A stretch of DNA of 64,000 bases from Archangiaceae bacterium (GCA_016714225.1 JADJNS010000005.1:62001-126000); one strand, 5' to 3'. Positions 1-9,463 are shown, counted from the stretch's first letter. The notes: a model not told the origin generated them from the sequence alone. Numbers and translations are program-made.

Positions 1-73
1 CCCCGGCGCTCTTGCGCGTCACGGTGGTCTCGGCGGCGTCCGAGATGGCTTTGAAGGCGGCGGCGAGCTTCAC
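1..73 (-). CDS. Partial CDS downstream of MotE-like gene (possibly fliK), truncated by window edge
   Basis: A GTG at 73-71 overlaps the TGA of the preceding gene in a GTGA junction and opens a frame that runs off the left edge, giving about 24 residues beginning MKLAAAFKAISDAAE. The tight overlap places it in the same minus-strand flagellar operon as fliF-fliG-fliH-fliI. In many flagellar operons the gene after fliI and its partner is fliK (hook-length control), but the visible piece is too short to prove this. Confidence 0.45.
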   Translation of the reverse strand, partial: MKLAAAFKAISDAAETTVTRKSAG

Positions 74-828
74 AGCATGTCCTTCTGCGGAGCGGGGGTC
101 GCCGCGAGCGCCGAGACCAGCTCGGCGGCCAGGTCGGGCTTGAGCTTCTCGAGCACCGCGCCGGCGTCGGCGGGCTTCATCTCGCGCAAGATTTGAGCGG
201 CGAGGGCGCGGTCGAGGCGACCGATGACGGTGGCCGCCTGCTCGGTCTTCATGCCCTTGATGGTCTTGGCCAGCGCCTTCACCTGTGGCGAGCCGGTGGC
301 GGGGTGCGCCAGCGGCTTGGCGGCGGCAGGCGCCGGCGCGGCCGCCGGAGTCGCCGCCTGCACCTGCGGCAGAATGCCCTCGAGCCGCGCGGTCTCGGCG
401 CGCAGCGCGGTGCGCGACTCGTCGATTTCCTTCTTCAGCGCCTCGAGCTTGCTGCGCTCTTCGTCGAGCGCCTTGCGCTCGTCGTCGAGCTTCGAGCGGG
501 CAGCCTTCTGCTCGCGCGCGCTCTTGCGCAGCTCCTGGGCCAGCGCGTTCTGGGTCAGCGAGGGCGGCGGCGGGGTCTTCTCTTCCCTCTTCGGCTCGGC
601 CGGCTTCTCGGCCTTGGCCTTCTTGGCCTCGGGCTTCTTGTCGGCGACCTCGGGCTTCTTCTCGGCCGCCTCGTGCTTCTCTTCGGCCTTCGCGGCCTCG
701 TGCTTCTCTTCGGGCTTGGCGGGCTCGGCCTTCGCCGCCTCTTCGGCGGGCTCGCCGTGCTTCGACGGAATCGCGGGGGTCTCTTCAGCGGCGGCCAGCA
801 GCGTGACGATGAGGAACACAGACGTCAT
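70..828 (-). CDS. MotE-like flagellar protein: coiled coil plus MgtE-N-like domain
   Basis: This is a 252-residue protein. It has an N-terminal hydrophobic segment, a long Lys/Glu/Ala/Pro-rich linker (about residues 20-95), a charged coiled coil (about 100-150) and a C-terminal helical domain (about 185-245) with IGRLDRALAAQILREMKP. That C-terminal pattern is shared by MotE/FlbB-type flagellar proteins and the MgtE N-terminal domain, which resemble FliG. Its ATG overlaps the fliI stop in ATGA. It occupies the slot where fliJ commonly follows fliI; a separate FliJ-like gene lies at 11648-12061. By family it probably acts at the stator or basal body, anchored at the inner membrane. The low-complexity Lys/Ala region may inflate length relative to homologs. 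Confidence 0.7.
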   Translation of the reverse strand: MTSVFLIVTLLAAAEETPAIPSKHGEPAEEAAKAEPAKPEEKHEAAKAEEKHEAAEKKPEVADKKPEAKKAKAEKPAEPKREEKTPPPPSLTQNALAQELRKSAREQKAARSKLDDERKALDEERSKLEALKKEIDESRTALRAETARLEGILPQVQAATPAAAPAPAAAKPLAHPATGSPQVKALAKTIKGMKTEQAATVIGRLDRALAAQILREMKPADAGAVLEKLKPDLAAELVSALAATPAPQKDML

Positions 829-2153
829 GAACGGGCGCCTCCGTCGAGAATCGACTTGAGCTGCGTCAAAGTGGTGTCGCGCTCGACCTTCACGTCGGGG
901 TGCTGTTGCAAGAACGAGCGCAGCGGCTGAATGACGCGCAGCGCGCGGTCGACACGTGGGTTGGTGCCCGACACGTAGGCGCCCACCTCGATGAGGTCTT
1001 GGGCTTCGCGGTAGCTGGCGAGCACGTCGCGCGCGCTGGTGGCGAGCTCGATGTCTTTGCGCTGGGCCACGTCGGTCATCACGCGGCTGACGCTGGCGAG
1101 CACGTCGATGGCGGGAAAGTGGCCGGCCGAGGCCAGCTTGCGCGAGAGCACCCAGTGCCCGTCGAGGGCGGCGCGGGCGCAGTCGACCACCGGGTCCGAC
1201 AGGTCGTCACCTTCGGCGAGCACGGTGTACAGCGCGGTGATGCTGCCCTGCCCTTCGTCGTTGCCGGCGCGCTCGACCAGGCGGGGCAGCTGCGCGAACA
1301 CCGACGGCGGGTAGCCCTTCGAGGTGGGGGGCTCACCGGCGGCGAGGCCAATCTCGCGCAGCGCCATGGCCACGCGCGAGAGCGAGTCCATCAGCAGCAC
1401 TACCTTCTTGCCCTGCTTGCGCCAGTGCTCGGCGACGGCGGTGGCGGTGTGCGCGGCGCGCACCCGAACCAGGGGCGACTCGTCAGAGGTGGCGACCACC
1501 ACCACGGCGTTCTTGAGGCCCTGCTCTCCCAGGTCGCGCTCGACGAACTCGCGCACCTCGCGGCCGCGCTCGCCGATCAGCGCCACCACGCACACCTCGG
1601 CGTCAGAGTGCTTGGCCATCATGCCCAGCAGCACGCTCTTGCCGACGCCGGGGCCGGCGGCGACGCAGATGCGCTGTCCCTCGCCCAGCACCAGGCACGA
1701 GTCGACCGCCTTCACCCCGGTCGAGAGCGGCTGGCTGATGCGCCGGCGGGTCATCGCGCGCGGAGGGCTGGCCTTGAGGGTCGCCTTCTCGGGCAGCACC
1801 AGCGCAGGGCCACCGTCGATGGGCTCGAGGTTGGCGTTCACCACCCGGCCCAGCAGCGCGTCGCCGACGTGCAGCGCCGAGTCGTTGGGGCGCGGCACCA
1901 CCGTGCTGCCCTCGCTCACGCCCGAGATTTCACCCAGCGGCATGAGCAGGGCGGTGACGCCCGAGAAGCCCACCACCTCGGCCTGCACCACCGCCTGGTT
2001 GGGGTTGATGATGTCGCACAGCGTGCCCACCGCCACGCCGGGCAGCTGCGCCTCGACCACCCAGCCGCTGGCGCGAATCACCTTGCCCTGCACCACCAGC
2101 AGCTCGGTCTTGGCGATGCGCTGGCGAAAGCGCTCGAGGTCGATGACGCCCAT
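825..2153 (-). CDS. fliI: Flagellum-specific ATPase FliI
   Basis: This 442-residue protein is the ATPase of the flagellar type III export apparatus. It energises delivery of rod, hook and filament subunits at the cytoplasmic face of the basal body, together with FliH and FliJ. The P-loop GPGVGKS is at residues 167-173, followed by the GERGREV motif and the LLMDSLSRVAMALREIG segment typical of FliI/YscN and related to F1-beta. The length matches the family (about 430-460). It follows fliH by 2 nt and overlaps the next gene by 4 nt, so the genes are translationally coupled. No defect is visible. Confidence 0.96.
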   Translation of the reverse strand: MGVIDLERFRQRIAKTELLVVQGKVIRASGWVVEAQLPGVAVGTLCDIINPNQAVVQAEVVGFSGVTALLMPLGEISGVSEGSTVVPRPNDSALHVGDALLGRVVNANLEPIDGGPALVLPEKATLKASPPRAMTRRRISQPLSTGVKAVDSCLVLGEGQRICVAAGPGVGKSVLLGMMAKHSDAEVCVVALIGERGREVREFVERDLGEQGLKNAVVVVATSDESPLVRVRAAHTATAVAEHWRKQGKKVVLLMDSLSRVAMALREIGLAAGEPPTSKGYPPSVFAQLPRLVERAGNDEGQGSITALYTVLAEGDDLSDPVVDCARAALDGHWVLSRKLASAGHFPAIDVLASVSRVMTDVAQRKDIELATSARDVLASYREAQDLIEVGAYVSGTNPRVDRALRVIQPLRSFLQQHPDVKVERDTTLTQLKSILDGGARS

Positions 2154-2155
2154 GG

Positions 2156-2821
2156 TCAGTCGTCCTCCGAGGCGTCGATGGCGCGGCGCACCTCGGCGAG
2201 CCGCGACTCGAGCTTGCCGTCGACCACGCCCAGCTCGCTCGACACGCGGCAGTCGCCGGCCTCGAGCGAGGGGTCGATCTCGAGCTTCACGTGGGCCAGG
2301 CCCGCGTCGCCGGCCGACTTCACCCGCTCGTGGTCGGCGGGGCTCAAGGCCACGGTGATGTTGCGGCTGTCGGCCAGGCGCCGCATCGCGCTGCGCACCA
2401 GCGAAATCATGGCGCGGGGGTTGGTGGTGATTTCCTGCTCGAGAATGCGCTCGGCGACCATGAAGCCGATCTCGAGCGCGTCGCTGCGGGCCAGCTCGGC
2501 CAGCCGCTCGTTCTGCAGGCCCAGCTTCTCGAGCGCGTGCGCCAGCGCCGCCTCGCTCGGGGCCGAGGGGCGCGGAGGAGGCGGCGGCGACGGCGGCGGG
2601 CGAAACTCGGCCAGCGCGGCGGGCCCCCCGGCAGGCGCCGCGGGCGCGTCGGGCGTCTCGAACGAGACCGGACCCGGAGCGAGCGGCGGCGTGACCGGCG
2701 AAGGCGCGGGAGCGGCGGGGGTCGGCGCGGGGGCCGAGCCGCCGCCCACCGACTGGCGCATGAAGTGGGCCGGGGTGCTCGGCTTCGGTGCGACACCCTT
2801 CATGAAGGCGGGAGCGCGCAT
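2156..2821 (-). CDS. fliH: Flagellar export stator protein FliH
   Basis: This 221-residue protein lies between fliG and fliI with gaps of 3 and 2 nt. The N-terminal half is Pro/Ala-rich and low complexity. The C-terminal half (about 100-221) has the helical FliH/YscL pattern, including LARSDALEIGFMVAERIL and the later LSPADHERVKSAGDAG beta/alpha section. FliH dimers hold and regulate FliI and tether it to the C-ring. The call rests on both position and the C-terminal pattern. The proline-rich N-terminus is typical of FliH in GC-rich bacteria. Confidence 0.88.
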   Translation of the reverse strand: MRAPAFMKGVAPKPSTPAHFMRQSVGGGSAPAPTPAAPAPSPVTPPLAPGPVSFETPDAPAAPAGGPAALAEFRPPPSPPPPPRPSAPSEAALAHALEKLGLQNERLAELARSDALEIGFMVAERILEQEITTNPRAMISLVRSAMRRLADSRNITVALSPADHERVKSAGDAGLAHVKLEIDPSLEAGDCRVSSELGVVDGKLESRLAEVRRAIDASEDD

Positions 2822-2824
2822 CGG

Positions 2825-3928
2825 TCAGACCATCTTGTCGGTGGCGCGAACGATGGTGAGCTTGCCCTTCTCGGAGAGCTCGAGCGCGACCTTGCAGATG
2901 TTGCCCTGGGCCTCTTCGACCACCTGCAACCGCACCGGCCCCATCGCCTGCAGGTCGTCGCCGAGCATCTGGGCGGCGCGCGACGACATGTTGCGCAGGA
3001 ACTTGTCTTTGACCTCGTCGGTGCTGCCCTTGAGCGCGGTGGTGAGCTGCGCGGTGTCGACCTCTTTGAGCAGCGCCTGAATGTCGCGATCTCCGAGCCG
3101 CGAGAGGTCTTCGAAGGTGAAGAGCTTGGTCTTGAGCTCGGCGGCGAGGTTCGGGTCATCGCGGCCGATCCACTCCAGCACCTGGGTCTGCTGGGCGGTG
3201 GTGGCGCGGCGCAGAATCTCGAGCGCCGCCTTGCGGCCGTCGACCTTGCGCATGCCCTCGGCGACCAGGGCGTTGAGCTCGCTGGTGAGGGCGGTGCGCA
3301 CCTCGCGCAGCACCTCGGGGGCCACCGACTCGACGACCGCCATGCGGCGAACGATCTGCGGCTTGCTGGCCTCGGGGAGAAACTCCATCACCGCCACCGC
3401 GCGCTCGGGCTCGAGGCTCGACAGCACCAGCGCCACGGTCTGCGGCTGCTCGCGCGAGAGCACCATCGCCAGGGCCTCGGGCTCGCTGGCCGCGGTGGTC
3501 GACAGCATCTCGTCGACGCCGGGGGTCTTGGGCGGCTGATTGCCGAACAGCCGCTTGGTGACGTCGGCGCCGAGCACGTTCTGCGCGACGTCGCGCAGCA
3601 TCTCTTCGCCGGCCTGGGCGTCGCCGCCGACCTTCTCCATCGCGTCGCAGAACTCGCGCAGCGCCTCGGCCACCAGCGAGGTGGGCAGGCGCTTCAGGTC
3701 TTTCGCGCCGAGCGCAATCTGCCGCACGTCGGCCTCGCTCAGCTGGCGAAAGATGGTGCCCGCGGCCTCGGGGCCCATGCCCAGCAGCAGCGCGGCGGTC
3801 TTGCGCGCGTTGGCCCCCGAGATGAGCGACTTGGGGTCGTTGGTGTTGGCGGCTCCGGCGGCGGCAGCTTCGGGCATGGCGGTCGAACCTTTGGCAGGGG
3901 GAGTCGACTTCTGGGCATCAGCTGGCAC
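2825..3928 (-). CDS. fliG: Flagellar motor switch protein FliG
   Basis: This 367-residue C-ring protein couples stator torque to rotation and binds FliF through its N-terminal domain. After about 35 Ala/Pro-rich residues the FliG-N pattern begins (RKTAALLLGMGPEAAGTIF). The middle domain and the C-terminal charged ridge (FTFEDLSRLGDRDIQALL, then LSSRAAQMLGDDL-like) are intact. The gene starts 11 nt inside the end of fliF, so the two are coupled. The extra N-terminal 30 residues are unusual; a downstream start is possible, but the first ATG is the one that overlaps fliF. Confidence 0.96.
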   Translation of the reverse strand: MPADAQKSTPPAKGSTAMPEAAAAGAANTNDPKSLISGANARKTAALLLGMGPEAAGTIFRQLSEADVRQIALGAKDLKRLPTSLVAEALREFCDAMEKVGGDAQAGEEMLRDVAQNVLGADVTKRLFGNQPPKTPGVDEMLSTTAASEPEALAMVLSREQPQTVALVLSSLEPERAVAVMEFLPEASKPQIVRRMAVVESVAPEVLREVRTALTSELNALVAEGMRKVDGRKAALEILRRATTAQQTQVLEWIGRDDPNLAAELKTKLFTFEDLSRLGDRDIQALLKEVDTAQLTTALKGSTDEVKDKFLRNMSSRAAQMLGDDLQAMGPVRLQVVEEAQGNICKVALELSEKGKLTIVRATDKMV

Positions 3929-5414
3929 GGCGGGCCTCCTTGGCGGCTTCGGCGTCTTGAACGAGCCAGGCGCGAATGAGCTGGGCGGCCTTCACCGGGT
4001 CCTTCATGGCGTGCTCGACGGCGCGGTCTTTGAGCTCGGTCTCGGAGGCGAGCGCGAGCGGCTGCACCTTGAGCTCGGGCTTGCCGTTGGCGGTGATGAG
4101 AAAGCCGACGCCGTAGGCGGCGTACTGCGCCCACCAGGGGAGCTTGGGCGGGCCGTCGGGAGCGATGGCCTCGACCGCGTCGCCCTTGGTGAAGCTGGCC
4201 GACGAGAGCTGAAACTGGTCGCCGCGCTGGTCGTCGAAGCCGACGGCGCGCTTGACCAGCTCACCGAGGCGGGCGAGCTCGGCCTCGGTGCGCGGCGCCT
4301 CTTTGGGCTGGTCGAGCAGCACGGCCACCGAGATGCGGCGCAGGCGCGGCGCCTTGATGACGGTGGTGGTCGAGGTCTTCGAAATCTCCCAGTTGCGAAC
4401 CTCGTCACCCGACGCCGACGCCGACTTCGACTGCGAGCCGGTGTTCTGGTTCATGTAGACCATCGGCTGGTTGGCCTGGGCGCCGGCCACGCCCGCGGTG
4501 GTGCCGTTGTCGCTGGTCTGGTTGGCGTTGCTCTTCTTTTCGGTGCGCAGCGCGACCTGGTCGGGGTCGAACACCTCTTGGTTCTGGCTGACCTCGCTCG
4601 AGTCGGCGGTGACCGAGACCCGGGCGACGACGGCGCCGGCGCCGACGACGGGCTCGAGCAGCGAGACGATGCGGGCCTGCAGCTGCTGCTCGGTGGTCTG
4701 CTCGAAGGTGCGGCCGGTGATGGCGTCAGAGCCGGTGGCGCCGAGCACCGCGCCGTGGCCGTCGACGACGGTGACCGACTCGGGCACGAGGCCGGGCACC
4801 GCGGCGGCGACGAGGTGGCGAATGCCCGAGAGCTGCGAGTCGCTGAGGGTGCGGCCGGGGTGAAGGGTGACGACGACCGAGGCGGTGGCCTTGCGGTCTT
4901 CGTCGCGGTAGAGGCCGCGCTCGCTGAGCGAGAGGTGCACGCGGGCCGAGCGCACTTCGTCGAGGCTGCCGACGGTGCGGGCGAGCTCGCCCTCGATGGC
5001 GCGGCGCAGGTTGACGCGCTGGGTGAACTCGCTGACGCCGAACTGGCCCTTGTCGAAGATTTCGAAGCCGACGCCGCCGGCGCGGGGCAGGCCCTGGGCG
5101 GCGAGCAGCAGGCGGGCGTCGTAGACCTTGCTGGCGGGGACGGCGAGGGCCGAGCCGCCGGCCTCGGCGCGGAAGGGAATGCCCGAGGCCTTGAGCACGC
5201 CGGCGGCGGCCTGGCCGTCTTCGGGAGAGAGGTTGGTGAAGGCGTACTGGTACGAGTCGGTGGCGCCGGAGAGGAGGTAGGAGACGCCGGCGACTGAAGC
5301 GAGGCCGAGCAGCGTGCCGATGATCAGCAGGCGGGTACCGCGGCTGAATGACTGCCATTTGCTTGGCAGGGTCTTGAGCTGTTCGAGCAGTTGCTCCATG
5401 CGGGTCACGGTCAT
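3918..5414 (-). CDS. fliF: Flagellar MS-ring protein FliF
   Basis: FliF forms the MS ring, the base of the flagellum in the inner membrane. From the ATG at 5414 (next Met at 5399) it is about 498 residues. The first membrane segment is near residues 30-50 (LLIIGTLLGLASVAGVSYLL), followed by ring-building motifs (TNLSPEDGQAAAGVL, FTQRVNLRRAIEGELART) and a C-terminal FliG-binding tail (KDPVKAAQLIRAWL). The same frame stays open to 5588, but that upstream part is translated hexamer-repeat DNA and was not used. No clear ribosome site precedes either ATG. The second membrane segment (WWAQYAAYGVGFLITAN) is unusually short. Confidence 0.93.
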   Translation of the reverse strand: MTVTRMEQLLEQLKTLPSKWQSFSRGTRLLIIGTLLGLASVAGVSYLLSGATDSYQYAFTNLSPEDGQAAAGVLKASGIPFRAEAGGSALAVPASKVYDARLLLAAQGLPRAGGVGFEIFDKGQFGVSEFTQRVNLRRAIEGELARTVGSLDEVRSARVHLSLSERGLYRDEDRKATASVVVTLHPGRTLSDSQLSGIRHLVAAAVPGLVPESVTVVDGHGAVLGATGSDAITGRTFEQTTEQQLQARIVSLLEPVVGAGAVVARVSVTADSSEVSQNQEVFDPDQVALRTEKKSNANQTSDNGTTAGVAGAQANQPMVYMNQNTGSQSKSASASGDEVRNWEISKTSTTTVIKAPRLRRISVAVLLDQPKEAPRTEAELARLGELVKRAVGFDDQRGDQFQLSSASFTKGDAVEAIAPDGPPKLPWWAQYAAYGVGFLITANGKPELKVQPLALASETELKDRAVEHAMKDPVKAAQLIRAWLVQDAEAAKEARRAS

Positions 5415-5714
5415 TTCAAGACGTGAGCCAGGGGAGATCGTCAGGGCGGTGACGGCTGCGTCAGGGTCGTGGATCAGGAGGAGACGCGCGGCGAGAGGCC
5501 GTCCACGTCCACGTCCACGTCCACGAAAAAGCTGCCGGCCGCGGCGCGCTGCTCGACCACGCTGCGCGAGAAAGGCCGACAGCGGCACACCTCAGCACCT
5601 CAGCACCGCGCGGCGCAGCCGAGACCGTCTCCGGCTTCTTCGTGGACGTGGACGTGGACGTGGACGTGGAGGGCTGTTCGCCGCGCACCAGCACCAGCCC
5701 GCCGAGCCAACCCC
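5415..5714. other. 300-nt gap between fliE and fliF filled by a repeat element
   Basis: The flanking genes lie on the same strand and belong to the same pathway, but are separated by 300 nt, whereas every other junction in the operon is an overlap or a few bases. The gap contains the hexamer inverted-repeat element. I see no convincing protein here; open frames through it are translations of the repeat. Confidence 0.7.
5497..5674. repeat. Inverted hexamer-repeat element, copy 1
   Basis: The left arm is GGCC followed by four perfect GTCCAC units (5501-5524) and then GAAAAA. The right arm is TTCTTC followed by four perfect GTGGAC units (5642-5665) and a degenerate fifth. The arms are reverse complements around about 115 nt of unrelated GC-rich sequence, so the transcript could fold into a long GC-rich stem. 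A second element of the same design lies at 11401-11576. Confidence 0.85.
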
Positions 5715-5993
5715 TCACACGCTCATGCGCATGACTTCGTTGTACGCATCGACCAGCTTGTTGCGCACCTTGACCGCCACCCGCATGGCCACGTCCGCCT
5801 TCTCCAACGAAAGCGACAGCTCGTGCAGATTCCCATCTCCGCGCGCGACCTTGGTGGCCTCTTGATCCGCCTCGACCTGCAGCCCATCGACCTTGGCAAT
5901 CGCATCGGTGATGGCCGAGCCAAACCCCGATTCCCCCGCCTTCGGCTCTGCCCCGGCAACCGGCAGGCTCGTCTCCAGCTGAGCAATCTTCAT
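5715..5993 (-). CDS. fliE: Flagellar hook-basal body protein FliE
   Basis: This 92-residue protein joins the MS ring to the proximal rod and is an early export substrate. The C-terminal half carries the FliE pattern (ELSLSLEKADVAMRVAVKV, then RNKLVDAYNEVMRM). The length is normal. Its ATG overlaps the flgC stop by 4 nt (ATGA at 5990-5993), giving the common flgB-flgC-fliE order. Confidence 0.96.
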   Translation of the reverse strand: MKIAQLETSLPVAGAEPKAGESGFGSAITDAIAKVDGLQVEADQEATKVARGDGNLHELSLSLEKADVAMRVAVKVRNKLVDAYNEVMRMSV

Positions 5994-6388
5994 TTCGCAA
6001 TCTCCAGGGCCCGCGCCGCCATGCCCTTCAGCGTGTCGACCGCGGTCGCATTGGCGTCATACGACTTCTGCGCCGAAATCAGGTTCACCACCTCGTGAAT
6101 CGGGTTCACGTCGGGAAAGGTCACGAACCCGTCCTTGTCGGCATCGGGGTGACCGGGGCTGTAGACCTTCTTTCCCGGCCCCTCGTCTTCCTTGATGCCC
6201 GCCACCCGAACCGTGGCGACCTCGCCCTCGTACACCGCCTCGAACACCGGGTCTTTGCGGTGGTACGGCTTGCCGTCGGGCCCGCGCGTCGACTCGGCGT
6301 TCGCAAGGTTCGACGCCGTCACGTTCACGCGGGTGCGCTCGGCAGAGAGACCGGTACCAGAGATGTGCAACGCAGTCAGGAAGTCCAT
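5990..6388 (-). CDS. flgC: Flagellar proximal rod protein FlgC
   Basis: This 132-residue rod subunit starts MDFLTALHISGTGLSAERTR with the rod-family motif NVTASNLANAEST, and ends with the conserved helix (EVVNLISAQKSYDANATAVD) shared by axial proteins. It directly follows flgB (no gap) and overlaps fliE by 4 nt. Confidence 0.96.
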   Translation of the reverse strand: MDFLTALHISGTGLSAERTRVNVTASNLANAESTRGPDGKPYHRKDPVFEAVYEGEVATVRVAGIKEDEGPGKKVYSPGHPDADKDGFVTFPDVNPIHEVVNLISAQKSYDANATAVDTLKGMAARALEIAK

Positions 6389-6727
6389 TTAGGCAGCTCC
6401 ATCGGAGGCGACGTATCGGAGAATCGCGAGCTTCTTGCCCGCGGCTTTGGCGGTGGCGCCGTACTGCAGGGCGTTCTCGGCGAGGGTGACCAGCGTGCGG
6501 TCGACGTCGACGCCGTTGCCGTCGATGCCCACCGACGCGCCGGCGCCCTCCATCACCGCCGAGGTCTCGGTCTCGGTGCCGTCGACCAGCCCCTTCACGT
6601 CGACGTCTTTCGGCTTGAAGTGCGGCGTGTCGACGTTGGCCAGGTTTCCCGACAGCACGCCCTGCCGCTGCAGCCGGGCGTCGAGCGCACGCTCGAGGGT
6701 AGACAGCGTCTTGTCGAAGAGCTTCAT
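6389..6727 (-). CDS. flgB: Flagellar proximal rod protein FlgB
   Basis: This 112-residue rod protein starts at the ATG at 6727, which overlaps the stop of the upstream TPR gene (ATGA) and is preceded by GGGAGG. A longer open frame to 7459 exists but is in a wrong frame for the TPR gene and was rejected. The rod motif GVLSGNLANVDTPHFKPKD is present. The C-terminus AENALQYGATAKAAGKKLAI matches FlgB. Confidence 0.94.
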   Translation of the reverse strand: MKLFDKTLSTLERALDARLQRQGVLSGNLANVDTPHFKPKDVDVKGLVDGTETETSAVMEGAGASVGIDGNGVDVDRTLVTLAENALQYGATAKAAGKKLAILRYVASDGAA

Positions 6728-7992
6728 CGGGCCTCCCGGGCACGGCTGCGCGTCAGCGCCGCCGAGGCCAGCTCGGTGGCGAGCTCGGCCTCGCGCAGCG
6801 GAAACTCGGCCGCCAGGCGCTGCTGACCTGCCGCCGCGCGAACCTTCGACGGCCCCGGCTTCCACTTGCGGGCCTGGGGGCCCACGTTGTCGAGCGCGTA
6901 CGAGAGCACCGCCTGGGCGCGCTCGGGTTGGCCGCTGCTCAGGTACAGGCTGTACACCTTGCGCAGGTGGGCGGTGAGCTCGGTCTTCTTCACGTCGCCG
7001 GTCGCCGCCGCCAGCGCCGCCGCCGCGTACTGCGAGGCGCCCAGCGCCACCGCCGCGTCGGCCGCCGCGTCGGCGAGCATCGGGCGCTTCTCGCTGGCCT
7101 GGGTCACCGGGCCCGAAGCGAACAGCGTCAGCGCGGTGATGCGCGCCTCGGTGTCGCTCGAGGCCAGGCCGCCCAACAGCACCTGGTGGCAGAGGCCGGC
7201 GAAGTCGGCGCCGCACAGCGCGTCGGGCCACGCGCCCGCGCCGCGCTCGAACAGCTTCGTCACCGCCGCCACCGGAGACTCGAAGCGCAGCAGGCGCAGC
7301 TCGCGCAGCGCCATCTCGCGCTGCAGGGGGGCGTCCATACCCGCGGCATCGAAGAGCGCGTCGCGCGCCACGCCCTTGAAGCAGCGGCCCGAGAGCTCGC
7401 ACTGGCGCACCGAGGCCAGGCGGCCCCACTGGCCGGTGCGGCCGGTCTTCTCCAGCCACTCCATCGCCTCGAGCGGGTGGTCATCGTCGAGCGCCAGGTC
7501 ACCGAGGCGCAGCGCGGCGTAGTCGCGGTGCACCGTCTGCAGCGCCTCTTCGAGCAGCTTCTTCGCTTCGTCGCGCTGGCCTTCTTTGAGCGCGCACTCG
7601 GCCTTGCCGGCGGGGGTGGTGCCCGGGCACGGGCCGCCCAGACCGACGCTCTCGGGCGCGAAGCTCGGCCGCGGAGCGGGAACGTCTTCGGCGTCCCACG
7701 GCAGGCCGCGCAGCGCGTGAACCGTCACCGTCGCGCCGTCGCTGCTGGCGTGCAGGCGCGCGGAGGAGCATTCGAGAATCAAGTTCTTCCCGCTGGCGTG
7801 AATGCGGGGGCACAGGCTGTTGTTGCGCCACTTCTGTTTCGCGAGGCCGGCTGCGCCCGCGATGTGAACCTCTTGCTTGAGCGCGAAGACCTCGGCCCGC
7901 CCCGCGGCCTTCACCCTGATGACGTCTTCCGAGAACGGAAGCAGCCCGCTGTGCACGACCAGCGTCAGGAGTGTGGCGGTGAAGACGGTCAT
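6724..7992 (-). CDS. Secreted helical-repeat (TPR-like) protein of the flagellar operon, function unknown
   Basis: This 422-residue protein begins with a hydrophobic segment (FTATLLTLVVHSGLLPF) that looks like a signal peptide. About 120 beta-like residues follow, with Cys at SLCPRIH and LECSS, then Ala-rich helical repeats (KEGQRDEAKKLLEEALQT and onward) with a TPR-like rhythm. It overlaps flgB by 4 nt and follows the sigma-54 activator by 46 nt, so it is very probably made with the rod genes. I do not recognise it as a named flagellar protein. Roles in the periplasm, such as rod assembly or P/L-ring support, are possible but unproven. Confidence 0.75.
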   Translation of the reverse strand: MTVFTATLLTLVVHSGLLPFSEDVIRVKAAGRAEVFALKQEVHIAGAAGLAKQKWRNNSLCPRIHASGKNLILECSSARLHASSDGATVTVHALRGLPWDAEDVPAPRPSFAPESVGLGGPCPGTTPAGKAECALKEGQRDEAKKLLEEALQTVHRDYAALRLGDLALDDDHPLEAMEWLEKTGRTGQWGRLASVRQCELSGRCFKGVARDALFDAAGMDAPLQREMALRELRLLRFESPVAAVTKLFERGAGAWPDALCGADFAGLCHQVLLGGLASSDTEARITALTLFASGPVTQASEKRPMLADAAADAAVALGASQYAAAALAAATGDVKKTELTAHLRKVYSLYLSSGQPERAQAVLSYALDNVGPQARKWKPGPSKVRAAAGQQRLAAEFPLREAELATELASAALTRSRAREAR

Positions 7993-8038
7993 GGGTGTGT
8001 CGATTTGCAGTGACCGTGCCGGGCACCAAGGCTTCGGA

Positions 8039-9253
<1,215 letters not shown>

Positions 9254-9265
9254 GGCGCGTCACTG

Positions 9266-9282
9266 AGCAACCGGTGCGCCAA
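9266..9282 (-). promoter_or_regulatory. Candidate sigma-54 promoter upstream of the flgB operon
   Basis: Read on the minus strand, 9282 to 9266 is TTGGCGCACCGGTTGCT. GG and GC stand at -25/-24 and -13/-12 with correct spacing, against the TGGCAC-N5-TTGC consensus. The predicted start of transcription is about 2 nt before the annotated ATG, so the message would be leaderless or translation would begin at a later Met. This weakens the call. Confidence 0.35.
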
Positions 9283-9330
9283 GCGTTTGGCGTCAGGATC
9301 ACATCAGTCGCGACGGGAATTTGGCTGCGA

Positions 9331-9346
9331 GGCCGATTTGTCGGCC
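9331..9346. other. Perfect hairpin in the divergent intergenic region
   Basis: GGCCGA-TTTG-TCGGCC forms a 6-bp stem with a 4-nt loop. A 7-bp inverted repeat, GGGTCAG...CTGACCC, follows at about 9360-9394. Either could be an operator between the divergent sigma-54 activator and kinase genes. There is no T-run to suggest a terminator. Confidence 0.35.
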
Positions 9347-9463
9347 CCCCGCTGCTACAGGGTCAGTACTCACCTCAGCCCGGTGATCTGACCCACCGGG
9401 AACCGCCGGCTCCCTCGAGAACCTTTTCAATTAACGCGCCGCGGGCCGCCTTCGATTCCCAGC

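Noticed and set aside
900..3080. Very long plus-strand open frames (726 and 562 codons) opposite fliI, fliH and fliG
   Set aside because: They are antisense to intact genes of known families; high third-position GC removes stops on the opposite strand. Composition is His/Arg/Gly-rich and shows no domain.
5501..5530. CRISPR array
   Set aside because: The hexamers are contiguous tandem units with no spacers, and the second arm is inverted. No cas genes are present.
5415..5588. Extended N-terminus of FliF up to 5588
   Set aside because: The added residues include translated hexamer DNA (RGRGRGRGR) and have no counterpart in FliF; ATG 5414 or 5399 fits the family.
6728..7459. Upstream extension of flgB to 356 residues
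   Set aside because: The extra part overlaps the TPR gene in a different frame and is Arg/Gly-rich noise; the ATG at 6727 has a ribosome site and overlaps the upstream stop.
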